A stretch of 64,000 nt of DNA from an uncultured Alphaproteobacteria bacterium (GTDB lineage: Bacteria; Pseudomonadota; Alphaproteobacteria; Caulobacterales; Caulobacteraceae): positions 1-64,000 of the forward strand of contig CAIOSI010000032.1 in NCBI GenBank assembly GCA_903860975.1, in the 5' to 3' direction. Shown here piece after piece: positions 46,666 to 55,706 of the stretch (positions are counted from its first letter, which is position 1; each line of letters starts with the position of its first letter). A program made the position numbers and the translations under genes. Under the pieces are notes generated by a model. It was not told the DNA's origin. It searched no databases and worked only from the letters and a program-made list of their open reading frames with translations.

Positions 46666-48591
46666 TTGAAGTCAGCTCTGTTTGCCTGCGCCGCTGTTTT
46701 CGCCTTTTCTGGCGTCGCTTTCGCTGAAACCTCGGCGGGGCCCCAGCCCTACCCAATGCCGCCCAAGACCGAGGTTCCGCAAGATACGGCCTATCCTGGC
46801 CTATTGAAGGTGCATGTCGACGCCTCAGATCTCGACCATCACATCTTTCGCGTCCACGAGACGATCCCGGTCGCAAAGGCCGGTGAAATGACGATCCTCT
46901 ATCCGCAATGGCTGCCTGGAAACCACGGCCCAAGCGGGGCGCTGAAAAACGTCGACGGCATCGTTTTCAGATCGGCCGGAAAAGTGATCCCGTGGACCCG
47001 CGATCCTGTCGATGTCTATGCCTTCCACATAAACGTCCCGCAGGGTGCGACCAGTATCAACATCGATTTTGACTTTCTCTCCGCCGTATCTGGCGACGAA
47101 GGTCGGATTGTCATGACGCAGGAGATGATGAGCCTGCAGTGGATCAGTTTGGCCATGTATCCAGCCGGGCACTTCGCTCGGCGCGTCCAAATCGAGCCAA
47201 GCGTCCGGTTTCCCGACGGCTGGACGGCGTTCTCAGCGCTGGAACCCACTGGCGTCGATGGCGAAGTCACCCATTACCGGGCGGTCGACTTCGACACCCT
47301 GGCTGACTCTCCGATGATCGCGGGTCGCTACGCCAAACAGATCGACCTTGATCCAGGTGGCCCCGTGCCCGTCCACCTTGACGTCATCGCCGACCGATCA
47401 GAGCTCTTGGCGGCAACACCCGATCAGATCGAGAAACACAAGGCACTCGTCCAGCAGGCCTACAAACTCTACGGCGCGCACCACTACAACCATTATGACT
47501 TCCTGTTTTCTCTCTCAGATCGGATGGGCGGAAACGGTCTGGAGCATCACCGCTCCAGCGAGGACGGCACCGTTCCCGACTACTTTACCGGGTGGACCGC
47601 GAGTCCCTCCGCGCGCGACCTGCTGGCGCACGAATACACCCACTCCTGGAACGGGAAATTCCGCAGGCCGGCTGACCTGTGGACGCCTAATTTCAACGTG
47701 CCGATGCGGGGTTCGCTCCTGTGGGTTTACGAGGGCCAGACGCAGTACTGGGGGTTTGTACTCGCCGGTCGATCAGCGCTCTTGACCAAACAGGAGGCAT
47801 TGGACGCCCTAGCTTCTACGGCCGCCACCTACGCCTACCGCGTCGGCCGAGACTGGCGCACGGTCGAAGACACCACCAACGATCCGATCATCGCCTCGCG
47901 CAGGCCCCAGCCTTGGTTGAGCTTCCAACGCAGCGAGGACTACTACTCCGAAGGCCAGCTTGTCTGGCTCGACGCCGACACCCTGATCCGTGAAAAGTCT
48001 GGCGGAGCTCGTTCGCTTGACGATTTTGCCAGAGGTTTTTTCGGCATCGAAAACGGCAGCTGGACGCCGGTGCCTTATACATTCGATGACGTCGTCGCCG
48101 CCCTGAACAAGGTCGAGCCCTACGACTGGGCGAAATTTCTAAATGAGCGGATCAATCAGGTGGCGCCCAGGCCGCCGCTCGATGGTCTGGCGCGAGGTGG
48201 CTGGAAGCTGGTCTATACTGAAACGCCCACCGACTATTTCAAATCCGCGGAGGCGCGTCGCAAATCCACCGACCTCACCTATTCAATCGGCTTGGTGTTG
48301 GGGCGCGACGCCGACATCACTCAAGTGCAGTGGGACGGGCCGGCCTTCAAGGCGGGCCTTACGATTGGTGCGAAGGTGCTGGCTGTAAATGGGATCAGCT
48401 TTGACTCCGCCCGGCTGAAGGAAGCGATCTCAGAGGCCAAGACCGGTGGACCTTTAAATCTCCTGGTCAAGAGCGGCGACCACTACAAGACCGTCGAGGT
48501 CAACTATCGCGGCGGTCTGCGCTACCCGCGCCTTGAAAGACTCGAGGGAGCGCCTGATTTGCTTTCGGCGATCTATGCTCCGAAACAGTAA
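46666..48591 (+). CDS. M61-family (glycyl aminopeptidase-like) metallopeptidase with PDZ domain
   Basis: A secreted 641-residue zinc peptidase. A signal peptide (SALFACAAVFAFSGVAFAET) lies at 3-22. The M61 N-terminal beta domain follows, then the zinc site LLAHEYTHSWN near 325 and the third ligand in VYEGQTQYWG near 360. A C-terminal PDZ domain (around 520-625) has LTIGAKVLAVNGISFDS. Known relatives prefer N-terminal Gly or Ala. The start is TTG at 46666, with AAGG upstream; the signal peptide supports it. Single gene. Confidence 0.92.
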   Translation: MKSALFACAAVFAFSGVAFAETSAGPQPYPMPPKTEVPQDTAYPGLLKVHVDASDLDHHIFRVHETIPVAKAGEMTILYPQWLPGNHGPSGALKNVDGIVFRSAGKVIPWTRDPVDVYAFHINVPQGATSINIDFDFLSAVSGDEGRIVMTQEMMSLQWISLAMYPAGHFARRVQIEPSVRFPDGWTAFSALEPTGVDGEVTHYRAVDFDTLADSPMIAGRYAKQIDLDPGGPVPVHLDVIADRSELLAATPDQIEKHKALVQQAYKLYGAHHYNHYDFLFSLSDRMGGNGLEHHRSSEDGTVPDYFTGWTASPSARDLLAHEYTHSWNGKFRRPADLWTPNFNVPMRGSLLWVYEGQTQYWGFVLAGRSALLTKQEALDALASTAATYAYRVGRDWRTVEDTTNDPIIASRRPQPWLSFQRSEDYYSEGQLVWLDADTLIREKSGGARSLDDFARGFFGIENGSWTPVPYTFDDVVAALNKVEPYDWAKFLNERINQVAPRPPLDGLARGGWKLVYTETPTDYFKSAEARRKSTDLTYSIGLVLGRDADITQVQWDGPAFKAGLTIGAKVLAVNGISFDSARLKEAISEAKTGGPLNLLVKSGDHYKTVEVNYRGGLRYPRLERLEGAPDLLSAIYAPKQ

Positions 48592-48906
48592 GGTGGATAG
48601 TGCGTCGGGGTCGCCTCTGACGCTTCCATCCGGGCCGCGGCCGACAGACAAAGCCGTTTTTATTGTTCGGGGAGACCGGGCGTGATGGGTGTCGCAACAG
48701 AGTTACCCACCTCACGCTTCGCCTTATGGCCCTTTTTCAGTTTCGCGCCCCCCCCATAAAGCGCAGCCCCAGCACGCCGCTGGAGCCTGATTGCCGAGGC
48801 ACATTACGAAATCGCCTCCTCAAGTCGCCCCATACGCAAGAGAACCAAGCCTTTCTTCCAATGACCTCAGAGGTCGTATCGCCTAGGTGCGTTGAAGTGC
48901 CGGTGG
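48592..48906. other. Convergent intergenic stretch
   Basis: 315 bp between the stops of the M61 peptidase and the esterase genes. No gene seen. It contains a run of eight C residues near 48749, and a small GACCT/AGGTC hairpin around 48864-48876 without a T-tract. Confidence 0.35.
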
Positions 48907-49833
48907 TCAACCGCTCAACTTCTCATTGATCCACGCCCCTGCCGTCGTGATCGCACGCCGCGCAGCGTTCAATTGGCCGCCGAAGGCGTGCCACACGTGG
49001 ATCATCTCCGGCCATATTTCCAATCGGACTTCGACGCGCGCATGCCCTGCCCGTTCGCTCAGAAACAGGCTGTCGCCCAGTAACGCCTCTTCGGACCCGA
49101 CCTGGATTAGCATTGGGGCCAAGCCGTTGAAATTTCCGAACACTGGCGAGGCGCGCGGGTCACGCGGATCGAAACCCGCGAGATAGGCTGCCGCGCTTTC
49201 ATCCAGTCCGGCCTTGGAGATTATCGGGTCATCTTCAGCCTTCGTAGCGTAGCTGTCGTGGCTTTGTGTCAGGTCGACCCAAGGGCTAATCACAAAAAGG
49301 GCCGCCGGTTGCGGAAAGTTTAGCTCTTTCAGGGCCAAGGCCAGAGCAACTGTCAGCCCGCCGCCCGCCGAGTCTCCGGCGATCACGATTTGCTCAGGCT
49401 CCACGCCCTCCTCCAGCATCCATCGATAGACGGCCAGAGCATCCTCAAGGGCGGCTGGGCAAGCGTGTTCCGGACCCAGGCGATAGTCGGCGACGATGGC
49501 GGTGGCGTGGGCTGCCTCGGCGATCCTGGCCACCATTGGGCGATGACTGCGGGGACTGCCACCCACATAGCCGCCGCCGTGCAGGTAGAGCATGCGCCGT
49601 GCATCGATCGCTCCCGGCGATGAAACTCGCTCGCACTTCACGCCGGCCGCTGTCAGCGGTTCGTGGCGACAGCCCGGGGGCAAGGCACCTTTTTCGCCCA
49701 GCGCGTCCGACGCCGCTCGTCTTTCCGAACGGCTAGGCAAGGCCGCCCCAAACACGGGAGCTCGCGAGGCCAAGAGCGCACGCACCGCCGCAATCTGCGG
49801 ATCCTTCCAGCTCGACATGCCCGTTTCGCCCAT
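48907..49833 (-). CDS. Alpha/beta hydrolase, hormone-sensitive-lipase type esterase
   Basis: A 308-residue esterase. LYLHGGGYVGGSP near 82-94 is the HGGG oxyanion motif of the HSL (family IV) esterases. VIAGDSAGGGLTVAL near 148-162 carries the nucleophile Ser in GDSAG. The acid and base are in DPRASP and IHVWHAF near 285. It probably hydrolyses short-chain acyl esters; the natural substrate is unknown. ATG at 49831-49833 is used; MSSWKDPQ at 49818 is an alternative. It is divergent from parE. Confidence 0.9.
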   Translation of the reverse strand: MGETGMSSWKDPQIAAVRALLASRAPVFGAALPSRSERRAASDALGEKGALPPGCRHEPLTAAGVKCERVSSPGAIDARRMLYLHGGGYVGGSPRSHRPMVARIAEAAHATAIVADYRLGPEHACPAALEDALAVYRWMLEEGVEPEQIVIAGDSAGGGLTVALALALKELNFPQPAALFVISPWVDLTQSHDSYATKAEDDPIISKAGLDESAAAYLAGFDPRDPRASPVFGNFNGLAPMLIQVGSEEALLGDSLFLSERAGHARVEVRLEIWPEMIHVWHAFGGQLNAARRAITTAGAWINEKLSG

Positions 49834-49987
49834 TTTTCTTTGATTGGAACGCGCTCAGGGTCAACTGTCGAGCCCCCGGCGGGAGAAACCCATCTTTCGA
49901 GACGGCCGGGCGTCCAAGCCACATTGCGTTCCCTTCTCACGCGATTCATATCGGGGACCTTCAGAATCGTCCCACTCTAGGCGGTCC

Positions 49988-52039
49988 ATGCCCAACAAAT
50001 CCGCCGCCCAACCCCAGGCCTCCTTGTTCGACGACGCACTGAACCCTGCGCCGGCGTCCCCCTTGACTGAGAACCATGAACCGCGCCCGGCGGTGACTGC
50101 GCCCACGGGCGGGTATTCGGCCAAGGACATCGAGGTCCTCGAAGGCCTAGAGCCGGTCCGCAAACGCCCCGGAATGTACATCGGCGGCACCGATGAGCGG
50201 GCCCTGCATCACCTCTTCGCAGAGGTCCTGGACAACGCCATGGACGAGGCGGTGGCGGGGCATGCGAAGGTGATTTCTGTTCGCCTCGATGCCGCAGGTC
50301 AGCTCACCGTCATCGATGACGGCCGCGGAATTCCTGTCGACCCACACCCCAAACACCCCGGCAAATCGGCGCTGGAAGTGATCATGACGGTTCTGCATTC
50401 CGGCGGGAAATTCTCCGGCAAGGCGTATGAGACGTCCGGTGGATTGCATGGTGTTGGCGTCAGTGTCGTGAATGCGCTCTCCGAGCGGGTCGAGGTCACC
50501 GCCTGGAAGGACGGCTTCGAATGGCGTCAAGCCTTCACCCGCGGCAAGCCTCTTGGCGGCATCGAAAAGCTTGGCCCGACCCGCAAGCATGGCACGGCTA
50601 TAGCGTTCATGCCCGACCCGGTAATCTTTGGTGAGGGCGTCGCCTTCAGACCTGCCCGGCTCTATCGCATGGCTCGGTCCAAGGCCTATCTTTTCGGCGG
50701 CGTCGAAATCCGCTGGTCGTGCGATCCGTCCCGCATTCAGGACCAGACACCATCTGAGGCCGTCTTCCGCTTTCCCAATGGCCTTGCTGACTTCCTGGCT
50801 GAGCGGGTGAAGGACATCGAGACCGTCACGCCGCAACCCTTCGCCGGCCGCTATTCCCGGCCGGGCGAGACCGGCAAGGTGGAGTGGGCGATTGCCTGGA
50901 CACCGGCTGGCTTCGGAGAAGCCGACGGCTTTATGCAGTCCTATTGCAACACGGTGCCCACGCCAGAAGGCGGAACGCATGAAGCGGGGCTGCGCGCAGC
51001 GCTGACGCGGGGTTTGAAGGCCTACGCCGAACTAACCGGGGAAAAACGTGGCGTGATCCTCACGGCGGACGATGTTGTCGCGCAGGCGGGATCGTTGGTC
51101 AGCGTGTTCATCCGCGACCCAGAATTCCAAGGTCAGACCAAGGAGCGCCTATCGTCGGCCGACGCGCAGCGCCTGGTCGAAGCCGCGATCCGTGATCCGT
51201 TCGATCACTGGCTAACCGCCCAGCCCAAGTCGGCATCCACCCTGCTCGAATTCGTAATCGAGCGCGCCGAAGAACGGCTAAAGCGTCGAAAGGACAAGGA
51301 AGTCGCTAGGGCCTCAGCCACGCGCAAGCTGCGGCTACCGGGCAAGCTCGCTGATTGCTCCGGCAACGCCATCAACGGCACTGAGATTTTCTTGGTCGAA
51401 GGCGACAGCGCGGGTGGTTCAGCCAAGCAGGCGCGCGACCGAAAGAGCCAGGCCATTCTACCCTTGCGCGGCAAGATCCTGAACGTTGCCTCAGCGACCC
51501 TTGATAAACTCGGCGCGAACAAGGAACTCACAGATCTTTTGTTGGCGCTGGGTGTTCAGGCAGGCTCTAAATTCAAGGAAGAGGACCTGCGCTACGACCG
51601 CGTTGTAATCATGACGGATGCCGACGTTGACGGTGCCCATATCGCCAGCCTGCTGATCACATTCTTCTATCGAACGATGCCAGAAATGATCCGCTCAGGT
51701 CGGCTTTATCTAGCGCTCCCGCCCCTCTATCGACTTAGCCATGGGACAAAGATCGTCTACGCGCGTGATGATGCCCATCGTGACGAACTGCTGAGCGGCG
51801 AATTCAAGGGTAAGAAGCCGGAGATCAGCCGCTTCAAGGGTCTGGGCGAGATGATGCCTTCGCAGCTGAAGGAGACCACGATGGATCCTTCCAAGCGCAC
51901 GTTGGCCCGCGTAACCCTACCGCGTGCCGAAGAGGTTGTGGAAGCCCTCGTCGAACAGCTCATGGGCCGCAAGCCAGAGCTACGTTTCCAGTTCATACAA
52001 GAGAACGCCGAATTCGCGGTGGCGGACCTGGACGTTTAG
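49988..52039 (+). CDS. parE: DNA topoisomerase IV subunit B
   Basis: The ATPase subunit that drives chromosome decatenation with ParC. From ATG 49988 (MPNKSAAQ) it has 683 residues, the ParE length. GHKL ATPase motifs: EVLDNAMDEAVAGHA near 80, VIDDGRGIPVDPH near 105 and GGLHGVGVSVVNALS near 150. The TOPRIM motifs are EIFLVEGDSAGGSAKQARDR near 460 and the acidic MTDADVDGAHI near 540. SRFKGLGEMMPSQLKETTM near 612 is the ParE/GyrB C-terminal signature. An upstream frame from 49844 overlaps the divergent gene and is unconserved; AGGCGG precedes 49988. GyrB would be about 800 residues. Confidence 0.95.
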   Translation: MPNKSAAQPQASLFDDALNPAPASPLTENHEPRPAVTAPTGGYSAKDIEVLEGLEPVRKRPGMYIGGTDERALHHLFAEVLDNAMDEAVAGHAKVISVRLDAAGQLTVIDDGRGIPVDPHPKHPGKSALEVIMTVLHSGGKFSGKAYETSGGLHGVGVSVVNALSERVEVTAWKDGFEWRQAFTRGKPLGGIEKLGPTRKHGTAIAFMPDPVIFGEGVAFRPARLYRMARSKAYLFGGVEIRWSCDPSRIQDQTPSEAVFRFPNGLADFLAERVKDIETVTPQPFAGRYSRPGETGKVEWAIAWTPAGFGEADGFMQSYCNTVPTPEGGTHEAGLRAALTRGLKAYAELTGEKRGVILTADDVVAQAGSLVSVFIRDPEFQGQTKERLSSADAQRLVEAAIRDPFDHWLTAQPKSASTLLEFVIERAEERLKRRKDKEVARASATRKLRLPGKLADCSGNAINGTEIFLVEGDSAGGSAKQARDRKSQAILPLRGKILNVASATLDKLGANKELTDLLLALGVQAGSKFKEEDLRYDRVVIMTDADVDGAHIASLLITFFYRTMPEMIRSGRLYLALPPLYRLSHGTKIVYARDDAHRDELLSGEFKGKKPEISRFKGLGEMMPSQLKETTMDPSKRTLARVTLPRAEEVVEALVEQLMGRKPELRFQFIQENAEFAVADLDV

Positions 52040-52044
52040 GCGTC

Positions 52045-52254
52045 CTAGACGCTGTTCCTGCGCATTGCGGGCCAAGCTGATGCAGCGCTCGACCTCCCAA
52101 ATCGGGGGCTTCGCTTTTGCGCTAGCGCCGCGGCATTGATCGACTCGGCCAAATCGATAGCCACAATCGGCTTGCGGACGATGCCATTAAACCCATCTGG
52201 CAGATCGAGGCCGCTCAGATCTGCGTCAGCGGTGAAGGCCAAGACCGCACGCCG
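52045..52254 (-). pseudogene. Receiver-domain (response regulator) relic, C-terminal fragment
   Basis: On the minus strand about 45 residues resemble the end of a two-component receiver domain: RRAVLAFTADAD, then GFNGIVRKPI (conserved Lys-Pro) and LAESINAA, before a tail ending at TAG 52045-52047. The phosphoacceptor half is missing: the same frame upstream runs quickly into a stop (TAA) and shows no receiver-like sequence. It converges on parE. I read it as the remnant of a deleted regulator or hybrid kinase. The similarity is short, so chance is possible. Confidence 0.45.
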
Positions 52255-52288
52255 CGGTTGGGACCCCTTACCCGTCGAATCTGCGCAA

Positions 52289-52846
52289 GAGCGCCTGGTG
52301 TTCCGACGCCTTGATTATGACGGTTTAGTCCAGGCCGAGAATGGGCAGTTCCTGGGGTGGGACGAGCGGTTGGATGATTCGGGCGCACCGTAAGCGGTGC
52401 ACGCAACCGCTGGATGTTCTCCACAGATCAGGCTCGAGCGAAGATGGCCGGATCTTATCCCACGCCCACGATCAACGAACCATAATCACTGCGTCGGAAC
52501 ACGAATTCTTCCTAGGGTGCGACTGACCAATGAACCTTCGCTGTCGGATGTGGAAGATTTGGCCAAAGGCTATCGCATTCTGAAACTCGGCAAGGTCGTC
52601 GGAGTGCCAACAGCAGCTTGGATCATCTTCACCTCAAACGTTCCCCTGGTGGACGGCTCAGTCGTTCGCCGGCCATCGCCCGGTATCCAAGGTGCGTGGG
52701 CGACGACATGGAGCGACATCCTCGCCCTGTGGACATCATGGTCGAACGCCAGCTCGGCGAAAGCGCAAAGGGGAAGGATGCCCAGCTCGAGGCGAGCAGT
52801 CGCTGAATTGCTCAAAGGCTTCGGGCCAAAATCGACAGCACAGTAA
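52289..52846 (+). pseudogene. S41-family peptidase relic, C-terminal fragment with stop and frameshifts
   Basis: Pieces of a C-terminal-processing/tricorn-like S41 peptidase can be followed across frames. One frame gives FRRLDYDGLV, an in-frame TAA at 52391, then RRWPDLIPRPRS, VRLTNEPSLSDVEDLAKGYR and LKLGKVVGVPTAAW with IIFTSNVPLVDGSVV. Near 52700 the match moves to another frame (PRPVDIMVERQLGESAKGKD, about 52722-52782) and then returns to AVAELLKGFGP, ending at TAA 52846. NEPSLSD fills the place of the nucleophile-bearing segment (usually NxxSxS). The N-terminal part is absent. No other gene occupies this part of the parE-quinoprotein gap. Confidence 0.6.
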
Positions 52847-52924
52847 AATCTGCGGTCGCCGCGGCTTGCCGAGTCTGCGCCGCTCGCCCAAAGTGCAAAG
52901 AAAACGTCAGGGGAGGCTATCGCC

Positions 52925-54865
52925 ATGAAGTGGACGCGCTGGATATCGGCGAGCGCTGTTGCCTTGGGCCTGGCCTTGCCGCTCGTCGCCCATGCCCAGG
53001 ATACGGCTGCAGGCGAGCAGATCTTCAACACCCGTTGCAAAGGGTGCCACGAGCCAGCGATCGAGCGTGCCCCCACCAAAGCGACGCTTGCGACCTATCC
53101 CGGCGCGGCAATTGTTGATGCGCTCACCAATGGGGTAATGAAGTCGCTGTCCGCCGGTCTCTCGGACACTGACAAGGCCGTCGTCGCGGCCTACCTGACG
53201 GCCCAGTCGGGTCCGGTTTCAGCCTCGACCCAACGCGCCGCAGCCGGGCGAGCGGCGACGCCGGCTGTGGTGGGCATAGACGTCAAGTGTGACGTAAATC
53301 CTCCGATCAAGGCTACCACCAGCGACTGGACCAGCGTCGGTCTGGTCACTTCCCACCGCTACCAGGCCACACCGGGTCTGACTGCCGCCCAGGTCTCAAA
53401 GCTAAAGGTGAAGTGGTCCTTCGCCATGAGCGGGGGGTCCATGCCGACGGTGATCGGCGACTGGCTGTTCATCACCAATCGCTCCGGCAAATTCTATGCC
53501 CTCGACTCCAATACCGGTTGCGTCCGCTGGGTGGTGGAGAACGCGGTTTCGCGGACCACGCCTATGATCGTGAAGTCAGATACCTCTCCCAGCGGCTGGC
53601 TGACCATCATCGGCGAACGTGACCGCACCGCGCATGCCTTCGACGCCCAGACCGGCAAAGAGCTCTGGAAGAGCCCGTCGCTCGAAGCCAACCCCGTCGC
53701 TGGCATAACGGGCACACCACTCATCCACGGCGACCAAGTCTTCGTGCCGCTCACCTCGGGCGAGGAAGGCGCAGCTCGCCAGGTCACTTATAGCTGCTGC
53801 AGCTTCCAGGCTTCACTCGCCGCCCTCGACCTCAAGACCGGCAAGATAAACTGGCAAACCAAGGTCATCACCGAGCCGTTGCATCCGACCCACACGAATT
53901 CGGCTGGGACTATGATGCAGGGGCCGGCCGGCGGCGCGATCTGGTCGGCGCCAACCCTCGATACCAAGCGCGGCCTCGTCTATGTCGCCACAGGCGACAG
54001 CTACACCGAGGTCGATACCAAGGGTGCCGATGCCATCGTCGCCTTGGACATCAAGACGGGCAAGATACGCTGGTCGAACCAGGTCACGGAGAAGGATAAC
54101 TTCATCGTCGGCTGCAACGCCGCGAAAAAGCCGATCAACTGCCCAAGCCCCGACGGCCCCGACTATGACTTCGGCGCCTCGCCGATCCTGTTCCATCTGG
54201 CCAGCGGCAAGGATGTTGTGCTTTCGGGTCAAAAATCTGGCGTCGTCTACGGCATGGACCCCGACACGGGCAAAAGCCTGTGGTCCACCCGCGTCGGATC
54301 CGGCTCCTCCCTGGGAGGAATCGAGTGGGGCATGGCCGCTGACGCCAAGCGGCTCTATGTCGCCAACGCCGATACCGTGAACCTACTTGAAGAAAATCTG
54401 AAGGTGCTCGGCCGTTCCAATGTGGCAACGCCTCTTGGACCACCGATGCCCGGCCTTACCGCCATCGATCCGGCTTCGGGCAAAGTGCTTTGGAACACAC
54501 CAGCTCCCAAGGCTTCATGTCATTACGCTGGCGACCGTAGCCGCGATCGGGGCGGCGGAGCTTGCGTACGTGCACAGTCCCAAGCCCCTTCAGCCATGCC
54601 CGGCGTCGTGTTCTCAGGCACCATGGACGGCTGGCTTCGTGCCTATGATGCCGCATCTGGCAAAGTGATCTGGGCCGACAGCACGAGCGAGCGTACCTAC
54701 GACACCGTCAATCAGGTGAAGGGCCAACCCGGCGGGAGCCTGGATGGCCTGGGCGCCGCCATCGCTGGCGGTCGACTTTTCGTAATGAGCGGCTTCAACG
54801 GCGCAGCCAACACCGGCGGTAATGCAACGAACGTGCTTTTGGCCTATTCAGTCGACGGGAAATAA
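52925..54865 (+). CDS. Secreted quinoprotein with N-terminal cytochrome c domain (polyvinyl-alcohol-dehydrogenase-like)
   Basis: A 646-residue periplasmic protein. The signal peptide ends near VAHAQD (residue 25). A small cytochrome c domain has RCKGCHEPA (CxxCH, near 38-42). A PQQ-type beta-propeller follows, with repeated SGKFYALDSNTG, TGKELWKS and SGKVLWNTP blades spaced through 150-640. Adjacent cysteines in YSCCSFQ near 298 recall the vicinal disulfide of quinoprotein alcohol dehydrogenases. It should oxidise an alcohol and pass electrons to its own heme. No pqq genes are nearby. GGGGAGG precedes the ATG. Confidence 0.88.
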   Translation: MKWTRWISASAVALGLALPLVAHAQDTAAGEQIFNTRCKGCHEPAIERAPTKATLATYPGAAIVDALTNGVMKSLSAGLSDTDKAVVAAYLTAQSGPVSASTQRAAAGRAATPAVVGIDVKCDVNPPIKATTSDWTSVGLVTSHRYQATPGLTAAQVSKLKVKWSFAMSGGSMPTVIGDWLFITNRSGKFYALDSNTGCVRWVVENAVSRTTPMIVKSDTSPSGWLTIIGERDRTAHAFDAQTGKELWKSPSLEANPVAGITGTPLIHGDQVFVPLTSGEEGAARQVTYSCCSFQASLAALDLKTGKINWQTKVITEPLHPTHTNSAGTMMQGPAGGAIWSAPTLDTKRGLVYVATGDSYTEVDTKGADAIVALDIKTGKIRWSNQVTEKDNFIVGCNAAKKPINCPSPDGPDYDFGASPILFHLASGKDVVLSGQKSGVVYGMDPDTGKSLWSTRVGSGSSLGGIEWGMAADAKRLYVANADTVNLLEENLKVLGRSNVATPLGPPMPGLTAIDPASGKVLWNTPAPKASCHYAGDRSRDRGGGACVRAQSQAPSAMPGVVFSGTMDGWLRAYDAASGKVIWADSTSERTYDTVNQVKGQPGGSLDGLGAAIAGGRLFVMSGFNGAANTGGNATNVLLAYSVDGK

Positions 54866-55706
54866 CCACCAAGCCGTTGCCCAGCCTGCGTTCTGGATCT
54901 CGAAGGTCGGCGTCTTGGGTCGGTCCCGAGCGCTTAGGTGATATCCTCACGACGAAAGCGGTTATCAGAGGAACGCTTGGTTTGTTCCTCAAGAACCCGC
55001 AGGTTGCCAGCTTGCCTGCAATGGAAGCTGTTGGCGATATCGTGAGTGGTTAGGACATCGACAGGCGGTCACTGAATTTGTGGTGTTGGCCCCGATTAGA
55101 GCCGATTGGCAGATCGCTGCGATCCTGCATTGTGGGCCGAGCGGGGATTACGGAGGCGTGCAGCTTTCGCGCGCCCTTCGCCTTTGCAATCGGCGTCGCT
55201 GGCTTGCGACAAACAATGCGGTGCGCTCATGCACCTGAAGCGTTGAGCGCCTTCTCGACGGCTGCATGGCGCCTGTCGACGGGGGCCATGGCCGGGAATC
55301 CTGCCAAGCCCAGCCCAATTGAAAATTCTAAGTTCAAAGCCTTGGTCGATCCTCAGATCGGACCGATTGTCGCGCAAGTTTGGGCACCAGGAGCTTCTAG
55401 CAATCCCAAGTCTGTCAGGCTGCGCGGGCTGAGTAATCCATTCGGCCCGGCTGGTCTGGATGCTGTCCCCGTCAATTGGTGCCTGCCGGCCGGCGTCCGG
55501 GCTTTGGAAGCACATGCCAAGCTCAAAGGACGGACTGACACCGACGGAAAACCTGCGAAAACTCGCCGTAGGCCCTCACAAAGGCCTCTGCGCGTTGACT
55601 TGGCGGTCACTGCCCGTATGTTCCGCGGCGTGCGACGATCTCCGTCAGCGCCGCCGCGGCGCGCCGGCCCTACTTTGGACGGCTTCCCCGCACCTTATCG
55701 TAGCGA
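54866..55706. other. 841-bp gap without a convincing gene
   Basis: Open frames exist (for example 55078-55710 plus, 55096-55515 minus) but lack ribosome-binding sites and family-like sequence, and their composition looks like shadow frames. A stretch around 54940-55053 encodes GDILTTKAVIRGTLGLFLKN and more, up to a stop, without a start codon; it may be the tail of a lost gene. GAGGAAC/GTTCCTC (54968-54974 with 54984-54990) is a small hairpin. Probably decayed DNA plus the helicase promoter. Confidence 0.4.

Noticed and set aside
49844..49987. N-terminal extension of parE
   Set aside because: It lies in the divergent promoter region, is unlike ParE, and the ATG at 49988 has a better ribosome-binding site.
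52265..52365. N-terminal half of a receiver domain on the minus strand (LPILGLD-like)
   Set aside because: The match is short, has an in-frame stop and coincides with the S41 relic on the plus strand, so it is probably a shadow.
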